Source of the DNA: Chrysochromulina parva | Lineage: Eukaryota > Haptophyta > Prymnesiales > Chrysochromulinaceae | NCBI GenBank assembly: GCA_002887195.1 | Contig: PJAB01001597.1 | Coordinates: forward strand, 1 to 13,373 | DNA: 13,373 nt | Direction of reading: 5' to 3' | Shown here: piece by piece, positions 7,539 through 13,373 of the stretch | Numbering within the stretch: position 1 is the stretch's first letter | Layout of the letters: every line of letters begins with the position of its first letter | Translations under genes and position numbers: made by a program | Notes under the pieces: model-generated | What the model was told of the DNA's origin: nothing | Database searches by the model: none | The model's input: only the letters and a program-made list of their open reading frames with translations

Positions 7539-8630
7539 TCAGTGAAGCTCGGAGGCCAACTCTGTGGGCTCTGTCGAGTAGAAGTTGCCCTTCTGGCGGT
7601 ACCACTTGCCTGTGGGCGCCATGGTGGGCGTCGAGGCGCCAATGCGCGCCATGGTGGGCGTGGCCTCGCCCGCCGAATCGTAGTAGCGCGCCCGCAGCGC
7701 GTCGACTCGTCGCAGCTCGCCGATGCGTGTGGCGGCGGCACCAGTCGTCTCTTCCGAGCCCATCTGGTGCGTGTCGAGCGTACGGCCGAGGAAGGCTGCG
7801 GCCGCGAGAGGCCATTTACATTCGGGCTCAAGCTCGAGGAGCTCGTCGACCATCTGGAGCTCGGCGCGCACGAGCGCCTCGAACTCGGCCGGTGGAAGAG
7901 CTGCGGCCGCGCCGGGCGCTAGCTGCGCGATCAGCCACCGATGATAAAACCATGCGGACGAGTCCTCCGGGGCGGTGAAGAAGGCATTGCGCACGAGCTC
8001 GAGCTCATTTCGCAGCACGGCGCCGAGCTGGGCGGCGCCCTCCGCGCCTGCGCTCGCATGGACTGCGGGCAGCAGCTTCGAGCGGTAGTGCCACGCGGAG
8101 TAATTGGAAAAGTTGGCCTGGATCTTGGTGGTGGTGAAGGCCAGCTCGGCCTCAGCAGTAACGCCCGCCACGCGCACAACGTTGCGCCGGTACGTCCAGC
8201 AATGGAAATTGCGGTCATCCAGTGCGAGCAGCTTGGCGGTCAGCTTGAGCTCCACGGGCCATTGCCACTCGCACTCGCCCCACAGCAGCACCCACTCGCG
8301 GTGGTACCACACTGGATACGATTTTGGGTTGATGCCAAGGCACTCCTGCGTGAGCGCGAACTCCGCAAGACACGCGGCCTTGCGCGCCGCGACGTCAGCG
8401 TCGGGAAACATGTGCCCAAGCACCTCGCGCCGAAAATTCCACATGGTTGCAAAGTCCGGGTTCTCCGTCACCACCTTGGCGACCGCCTCAAGAGAAGCGG
8501 CGTCATAAACCTTGGCTGCGCGACGCTCCATGGCCGCGGCGGAGCGGCTACGGTACGAGGCCGCACGTTCCTCGTTCTCCTTGCGCAACGCTGCGCGCTT
8601 CTCTGGTGTGAATCTCTTGACACCGTGCAT
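7539..8630 (-). CDS. RABGGTA: Rab geranylgeranyltransferase alpha subunit (BET4/RABGGTA-like)
   Basis: Alpha subunit of geranylgeranyltransferase II, which with the beta subunit and Rab escort protein adds geranylgeranyl groups to Rab GTPase C-termini in the cytosol. ATG 8630 gives 363 residues starting MHGVKR, the N-terminal motif of this family; the open frame upstream has only a GTG. Five PPTA (alpha-helical hairpin) repeats are clear: NPDFATMWNFRREVL (57-71), NPKSYPVWYHREWVL (101-115), RNFHCWTYRRNVV (140-152), NFSNYSAWHYRSKLL (173-187) and SSAWFYHRWLI (224-234). The length matches yeast BET4 and plant types, without the Ig-like and LRR domains of mammals. After the usual end of the domain (about 318) there is an odd 45-residue tail with a tandem TPTMA repeat (324 and 334). 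The stop is TGA. It is intronless and lies downstream of the F-box gene on the same strand. Confidence 0.96.
   Translation of the reverse strand: MHGVKRFTPEKRAALRKENEERAASYRSRSAAAMERRAAKVYDAASLEAVAKVVTENPDFATMWNFRREVLGHMFPDADVAARKAACLAEFALTQECLGINPKSYPVWYHREWVLLWGECEWQWPVELKLTAKLLALDDRNFHCWTYRRNVVRVAGVTAEAELAFTTTKIQANFSNYSAWHYRSKLLPAVHASAGAEGAAQLGAVLRNELELVRNAFFTAPEDSSAWFYHRWLIAQLAPGAAAALPPAEFEALVRAELQMVDELLELEPECKWPLAAAAFLGRTLDTHQMGSEETTGAAATRIGELRRVDALRARYYDSAGEATPTMARIGASTPTMAPTGKWYRQKGNFYSTEPTELASELH
7616..7661 (-). repeat. Two-copy 30-bp tandem repeat in the RABGGTA tail
   Basis: The 16-bp string GCGCCATGGTGGGCGT occurs at 7616-7631 and 7646-7661, a period of 30 bp (10 codons). On the minus strand the copies encode the TPTMA pentapeptides at residues 324-328 and 334-338. 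It looks like a recent in-frame duplication in a non-conserved tail. Confidence 0.85.
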
Positions 8631-9037
8631 GTCTGACACGAGCCTGGACCGACAGGAGGCCTTGACGACCGATGCCTCCACAGCAGGATTGGGACCGTGG
8701 CGAGGCTTCCGCGACTTCCGCGGCCTGTGAACTAGTGAACTAGTGTTAACCGCATCCTCTCGAGTGTCTATGTCTTAGTTTCTAGTTTGTGGATGAAGAC
8801 GAGAATCGCAGTCTGTCGTGACAGGAACGCATGTGCAGCCCCGCGAAAAGGCGACCTACAGCGCCCGCGACCAACAACTCGCGTCGCAAGAAACATGCCA
8901 CTCTGTTCTTATCTCGAACTCATGATCCGCCACCGGGAAGGACATTCACCGCTTTGCGGGGTGCCCGCAAAGCTGTGAATGAACGCGAAGATCACTGCTG
9001 CCTCGGCAGCCCCGGCAATGCACACGATGACTGAACA
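8631..9037. promoter_or_regulatory. Intergenic: RABGGTA promoter and 3' end of F-box gene
   Basis: These 407 bp lie between two minus-strand genes, so they should hold the F-box gene's 3' end and the RABGGTA promoter. A perfect tandem 8-mer, GAACTAGT, occurs at 8729-8736 and 8737-8744, about 100 bp upstream of the RABGGTA ATG, and could be a factor-binding pair. Short open frames on the plus strand have no recognisable features. Confidence 0.45.
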
Positions 9038-11425
9038 TCAAGTAGGGCCGGACTCCCTCATTGCTTTGCTGACACGTCCGGCTAGAGATGGCGGGGGAGG
9101 TGGTGGGTCAGGGACGGAGACGGCGAGGCTCGCAGCGAAAGCTGCAGCAAGCTGAGTGTCTTCTGCCTCTTGCTGCGCCTTTGCCGCCGCCGCCGTGTCG
9201 GCCGCCGCCTTGGCCGCCGCCGTGTGCGCGCGGCTGGTTCTGCGTGGCGGTGGCGGCCCCTCCTTGGTCGTGGCGCCGTCAAAGTCATTGTCCTTGAGCG
9301 TTGCATGCGCCGAGGATGTGGTAAAGAGGACGGCCTGGCACGCGTTGTCGAAGACGGAATTGTGGGCGATGGTGACACTACCGCCGCCAGTGTTCACAGC
9401 GATGCCTGCGCCCGAGTTTGAATGGATCGAGTTCCGCTCAATGCGCATCACCGAGTTGTTCCAGGAGGAGACGCCGTCGCCATTGGCGCCGCGTATGTCG
9501 TTGTTCTCGAGTTCGACATACCCGCCGTTGGCGACGACGTTGGCGCCGCGCGACGAGAAAGCGATCGTGTTGCATTGCGCGAGCAGTCGGCCGCGGTAGA
9601 TCTTGACGCCGGGTCCCATGCAAGCCGAGATCGTGCAGCCCTGGAGCACGACGGACGCGGCGGCACCCACCCACACCCCCGACTGAGGGCACGACGAGCG
9701 CTCATCCGATGGACCGCGTGCAGGCATGACGTCGGCGCTTTCGCCGCTGCCCTCGGCAGCGCCCTCTACCACAAGCGCACCGAAGCCGCCACCGAAGCCG
9801 CCACCGAAGCCGCCACCGAAGCCGCTGCCGCCGCCGCCTCCGCCCCCGCCCCAAAAGCCGCCGATGGCGCCCTGCGAGCGGCCAGTTAAGGTCGGGGGCG
9901 GCAAGGGCACCGCATCGGTGGTCGCGAGGCTGCCGGAGCTCGACCATTCGCCCAGGTCAGTCTCGCTGCTCTGGCGCAGGCTCTGGCGCAGTCGGCCGCC
10001 GCCCTCACTCGCAGCCGGCTGCTCGTCCGTGCTCGGCCCGTCGTCCGAGACGGCGCACGGCCGCCGCACTGCTCCCGGCTCGGGCGCGCCGGCAAAGGCA
10101 AGCAGTGCCTGAGGCACGCTGGTGGCGGGTCCGCCGCACGTGATGCGACAGCGCTCCATGCGCAAAAGTCCGCCCTCGGCGTACGTGACGGCGTTGGGGT
10201 ATCCCACTTCGTCGCCCATCCGGCACAGCGTGATCCCAGCGACAAGGGAGGTGCATCGGGTGCGCAGGAGCACGTGCAGAGTGCCGACCAAAACCACGTC
10301 GCCACCGCCACTCGACGAGGAGGGTGCGCCGGCGTCCCTTACGGCGGCCGCCGTCGCGGCTCCGGAAAACGAGAGCGGCGACGGGGTCGGAGCGACGGCG
10401 GTGACCGGCGCTTTGCCGCGGACGGTGGGGTTCGCCAATGGTGAGGCTGCGGTGGAAGCGGCCACGAGCGACGCGAGAGCGCGCTCGGCCTCGGCATCGG
10501 AGAGCACGCGCAGGGGAGTGTCGAGGGTCAGCTCCGATGTGAGCCGGTGCTCCCCGGGCAGCAGGCGCAGCGTATCCCCCGCGCGCGCGAGGGAGACGGC
10601 GCGGAGCAGCGCGTCGGGCGTTGGAGGGACGATGGCGACGCGGCGCAGGTAATGGGCGCAGGCCTCACGGCGCCATGCCTTGCAGACGCGCATCACGATG
10701 AAGAGATCTGCACGGAGGAAATGCGCACGGGGTCGGTAAGTCGGCGGTCAAGCGAGCGCGATCGACCACGCAATCAGCCAGCTGGAGAGGGGGAGTTTTA
10801 TGGTTGTGGGCGTGTATGTTTTATGTGTTTTTTGCATGCTTGTAGGGGCGAGCACGTGTGAGGGTGGCGCACCGGGGCTGGAGGAGAGCAGACTGAGCAC
10901 GGCCTCGAGCAGGTCGATCGGCAGCTCGAAGGCGAATTTTTCCGCAGCGTCCTCGCGCGGCAGCAGCACCGTGGCTTGCGTGAGAGAAGCCCAGTCCATG
11001 CTCCTGCTGGGCGCAGGTGTGCACAGGTCCAGATCGGACGACGGCGTCACGACCTTGTCCCACGGGTGGCGAACCACCAGATGCGCCTGGGGGAGCCGTC
11101 CGGACGATATCGAGCGGTAGACGGGGATTTTCGTATCGTCGTCATCGTCCGAGCGGTAGCTCTCGTCACGGGCAGCGGAGCGGTAGACAGTCGCCTCAAA
11201 GTCACCCAAGTCCATGCTTCGGTAGCGCGGCGGAGAGTTGGGTTCGTCATCGATGCCCGCGAAGCCATCACGCGGCTGCTCGCACCTGGCCGAATGGTTC
11301 AGGACAGGTGGGCGCAACGACAAGTCCTCGAATTCTCCCACTAGGCCACCATTGTCGCCGCCAGCATCCCAGGCAGTGCCATGGCGAGGGCCATCCGTCC
11401 AGGGAGACGAGCTCGAGGATGCCAT
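9038..11425 (-). CDS. Two-exon F-box / right-handed beta-helix protein (FBXO11-like)
   Basis: Likely the substrate-recognition subunit of an SCF ubiquitin ligase: F-boxes bind SKP1, and the beta-helix would bind substrate (FBXO11-type knowledge). Coding exons are 10873-11425 and 9038-10707, joined over a 165-bp intron, giving 740 residues ending in TGA. The F-box spans the junction: FELPIDLLEAVLSLLSSSP (exon 1, 166-184) then DLFIVMRVCKAWRREA (185-200). Residues 525-660 have parallel beta-helix (PbH1) coils rich in Asn/Gly, such as ELENNDIRGANGDGVSSWNN and IERNSIHSNSGAGIAVNT; earlier coils lie near 320-385. A glycine-rich FGGG insert (467-495) interrupts the helix. The N-terminus is acidic with repeated YRS motifs; the C-terminus is Ala-rich, then Pro-rich. 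ATG 11425 is the first after an in-frame TGA, though a further 5' exon is possible. It is divergent from the methyltransferase gene. Confidence 0.85.
9779..9826 (-). repeat. Four-copy 12-bp tandem repeat encoding GGGF units
   Basis: Four copies of ACCGAAGCCGCC (the last ends in T) run from 9779 to 9826 on the plus strand. Read on the minus strand they encode the FGGG repeats of the beta-helix protein. A poly-Gly (GGC/GGG) run continues to about 9862. The unit length preserves frame, which fits slippage in a tolerated loop. Confidence 0.9.
10708..10872 (-). other. Intron, 165 bp, phase 1, inside the F-box
   Basis: On the minus strand the donor is CCCCG|GTGCGC and the acceptor is TTTCCTCCGTGCAG|ATCTC, with a pyrimidine-rich tract before the AG. 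Splicing makes the codon G|AT (Asp) and restores a continuous F-box. The intron contains an in-frame stop if retained and is more AT-rich than the exons (the AAAAAACACATAAAAC stretch). Confidence 0.85.
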
Positions 11426-11740
11426 CAGACGAGGGATCCGCCGCCGGGGCAGCGGCGCTCAGGCGCTCGGCAACGAGGCGGGCGGCGCTTGGGGCGAAAT
11501 GGGCGTAGACGTCTGTCAGCCTGACAGCGTCCACAAAAAGCGAGCGAAAGGCGTCCCAGGCCTCTCGATTCCGTCGGAAGGTTACGAAAAGTTTTTGCTG
11601 AGGGGCTCGTCTATGGTAGGCATAACTACATGTATCGCAGATCGGCGCGCGCTCGCTTCTGCGAAGAGACGTGAAGTCACTGCCGAAAACGATGGCAGGA
11701 GGGGGGCCGACCGCGGGTCCGTCGTGCCCCATAAGTGGTC
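11426..11740. promoter_or_regulatory. Shared divergent promoter region (F-box / THUMP methyltransferase)
   Basis: These 315 bp separate the start codons of two opposed genes. An ATG-started minus-strand frame of 154 codons (11268-11732) covers this stretch and overlaps the F-box gene's first exon in another frame. Its part at about 11430-11590 reads like an amphipathic helix, so part of the stretch may be an unrecognised 5' exon. TAA at 11732-11734 closes the plus-strand frame just before the methyltransferase ATG. No promoter motif is convincing. Confidence 0.4.
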
Positions 11741-12931
11741 ATGTTGTTGCCGGCATCACGATATTGGCCAACTGAGAGCCCGTGTCCAACACTCGTTTCA
11801 CCATTTCTCCCTTTGCATGGCGACGGCTCGCACTACGTGATTCACGTGGGCATCGGACTCGAGCATCTTGCGGCCTCTGAAGTCACAGAGGCGCTCGGAG
11901 CGACGCACGTCACCGTCCTGCAGGGCAGAGTGGCTTTTCGCACCGACTGTACCCTCGCGGACGTGCGTTTGCTCTGCTCTGCCGAGAGCGTGAGCCTGCT
12001 CTGCTGGCTATCGCCTATGCCGAGCATGCCTGCCGGCGACGAGGCCTTCTCGGACGCGTTTCGTGACCTGCTCGCCAGTCACGTGATTCCACAGGCGGCG
12101 ACGCTCGAGAAGGCTTGGCGAATTGCGGTCGGCTTCGATGTTGCTGAAGCCAGCAGCGTGCCTTTCCGCGTGACGGCACGTCGTGGTGGCGTCAACGACG
12201 GCAGTTGCGTGTCACGGCAGGACCTCGGGCGGATGCTGGCTGAGGCGTGGCATGATGCTTCGACGGGCGGCTTTCGCGCCACGGCGCGTGGTTACGAGCT
12301 CGATATTCTGCTGCAGTAGAGCAGCGCGCAAATATTGATCGAACTTCCGGCCCACACCGAGTCACATAGGCTCACGACAGGACGGCTGAGTGCAAGGAGC
12401 TACTGCCCCGTCCCTGCACTGCACGCGCCGATAGGGTGGGCGCTCGCGGCGCTCGCCGAGCTGCGGCAGGGCTGTCGAGTACTCGATCCCATGTGCGGAC
12501 GAGCGGGCATTCTTCTCGAAGCCGCTCGGCTGCAGCCTCGAGCGTCTGCATACGTCGGCTGCGACAAGAGCAGTGATCAGCTTCAGGGAGCGGCCGCCAA
12601 CGCTCATGCCGCAGCGCGACAAGGGATGCTGCCGCTGCTACTCTTGCACGCCAATGCGACCCAACTGCCTTTCCACGATGGCAGCGTGGACGTCGTGCTA
12701 AGCGACTTGCCGTTTGGGCGCAAGCACGGTCGCAAGCTGGGGCTGTACAGTGCGGCCCTTCGAGAATGGAGGCGCGTCTTGAGGCAGGGAGGCTGCGCCG
12801 TGCTCCTCACGACTTGCAAAGCAGAGCTCGAGGAGGCGGTGTCGGCCGACCCCGCTTGGGTGAAGGTCGGGCGGCATCACATGTTGATTGGGTCGCTTAC
12901 GGCGTGTGCACATGTCCTTAGACGGCAATAG
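11741..12931 (+). CDS. THUMPD2/3-like RNA guanine-N2 methyltransferase, interrupted by in-frame TAG
   Basis: Family members methylate guanine N2 in tRNA (THUMPD3) or U6 snRNA (THUMPD2) using S-adenosylmethionine, with TRMT112 as partner. ATG 11741 is the first after an in-frame TAA (11732). The upstream 192 codons give a THUMP region: HYVIHVGIGLEHLAASEV near the start and FRVTARRGG near 145. TAG at 12317-12319 interrupts at DILLQ. The same frame continues without any shift through ILIELPAHTESH, VLDPMCGRAGILLEAA (SAM-binding motif I), the acidic GCDKSS, and the catalytic DLPFG, to TAG at 12929-12931. Including the stop position this is 396 codons. The fused order matches the family with no gap at the stop, so an intron is unlikely. 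Motif I is unusual: GRAG where the family has GxG. It may be a sequencing error, readthrough or a decaying gene. THUMPD2 versus THUMPD3 cannot be settled. Confidence 0.82.
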
Positions 12932-13262
12932 GGCTCGTTAACGCATATTATTAACGGCGGGGTACGGGCTGTAGCGGATTGTGCGCCAGTAGAACGCCAG
13001 TAGTATAACAACCTACGGGTCGGTTGGGTCACGCACCGGCGATCTCTAATAAGCGTCACCCTTAGCGTCACCCGAATAACACCCGAAGCGAAGATCTTTG
13101 AAGACGTCTACGGACATGCGATGACCGACGTACGACGTGGTCGCCGCGCGACGTTTATCGTCCATAAATATAAAATAACCGCAAAGCGGTAAGCGCAATC
13201 CGCAACGTGCGTGTCCGTGTGTAGCTGAAGTAACTCACCGGACCCTGGAGCGCCGGGATTGG

Positions 13263-13303
13263 GGGAATTTTCAATACAAGAAAAGGGAATTTTCAATACA
13301 AGA
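13263..13303. repeat. 22-bp direct repeat, two copies
   Basis: GGGAATTTTCAATACAAGA occurs at 13263-13281 and again at 13285-13303, separated by three A residues, giving a period of 22 bp. The copies are identical over 19 bp, so the duplication is probably recent. Confidence 0.9.
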
Positions 13304-13373
13304 TATCATTATATATCATCTTATATCTTGATTATATCATTGTGTATCATGTGTATCATCATCATGTATCACC
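13303..13373. repeat. Degenerate TATATCAT/GTATCAT tandem array running off the edge
   Basis: The last 71 bp are built from variants of (TA)TATCAT and GTATCATC, about eight imperfect units. The array continues past the right edge. It may be a minisatellite, or the edge of a larger repeat block that ends the contig. Confidence 0.75.

Larger units (their letters stand above)
12932..13373. other. Gene-free AT-rich right flank with short repeats
   Basis: No coding frame is convincing in these 442 bp, which hold the 3' end of the methyltransferase gene and then AT-rich DNA. Small direct repeats are visible: GCCAGTAG at 12985 and 12996, and AGCGTCACCC at 13052 and 13064. Composition becomes strongly AT-rich after about 13150, unlike the rest of the window. 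Confidence 0.6.

Noticed and set aside
9422..10652. Long plus-strand open frames (9422-9889, 9726-10112, 10122-10652)
   Set aside because: They are antisense shadows of the F-box/beta-helix gene, whose frame has PbH1 motifs; the shadows are low-complexity Ala/Pro/Arg.
12270..12330. A small intron removing the TAG in the methyltransferase
   Set aside because: Nearby GT...AG pairs are about 29-37 nt and not multiples of three, and removal would delete the conserved YELDILL segment.
13263..13373. CRISPR-like array or telomere at the right edge
   Set aside because: Units are short and degenerate, without unique spacers, and do not match known G-rich telomere repeats.

Overview
This is a nuclear genome segment of a unicellular eukaryote, most likely an alga with a complex (secondary) plastid; a haptophyte-like lineage fits best, but that placement is inference. 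The evidence is eukaryote-only gene families (Rab geranylgeranyltransferase alpha subunit, an F-box protein, a THUMPD2/3-type methyltransferase, an SFI1-like centrin-binding protein), high GC with mostly intronless genes, two canonical GT-AG introns, and a small protein whose leader looks like an ER signal followed by a twin-arginine thylakoid signal.

Layout, left to right. 1-1916 (-): one long reading frame running off the left edge; it has a beta-sandwich domain resembling bacterial pre-peptidase C-terminal (PPC) domains, a Pro/Ser-rich linker with 12-bp repeats, and a helical segment. 2184-3896 (+): bacterial-type organellar glutamyl-tRNA synthetase. 4311-4726 (-): two-exon, 109-residue cysteine-containing protein, probably of the thylakoid lumen. 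4893-7085 (+): EF-hand plus SFI1-like Trp repeats plus coiled coil. 7539-8630 (-): Rab geranylgeranyltransferase alpha subunit. 9038-11425 (-): two-exon F-box/right-handed beta-helix protein whose F-box is rebuilt only by splicing. 11741-12931 (+): THUMP-domain RNA guanine-N2 methyltransferase, interrupted by one in-frame TAG. 12932-13373: no gene; it ends in AT-rich tandem repeats that continue past the right edge.

The genes form three head-to-head pairs (1916/2184, 4726/4893, 11425/11741) with 166-315 bp between start codons, and two tail-to-tail pairs (3896/4311, 7085/7539). This is a compact genome with likely shared promoters, not an operon. Functionally the genes are unrelated housekeeping, organelle and cytoskeleton functions: organellar translation, thylakoid biology, Rab prenylation, ubiquitin-ligase substrate choice, RNA modification, and centrin-based structures. 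I see no mobile element, CRISPR array, rRNA or tRNA gene.
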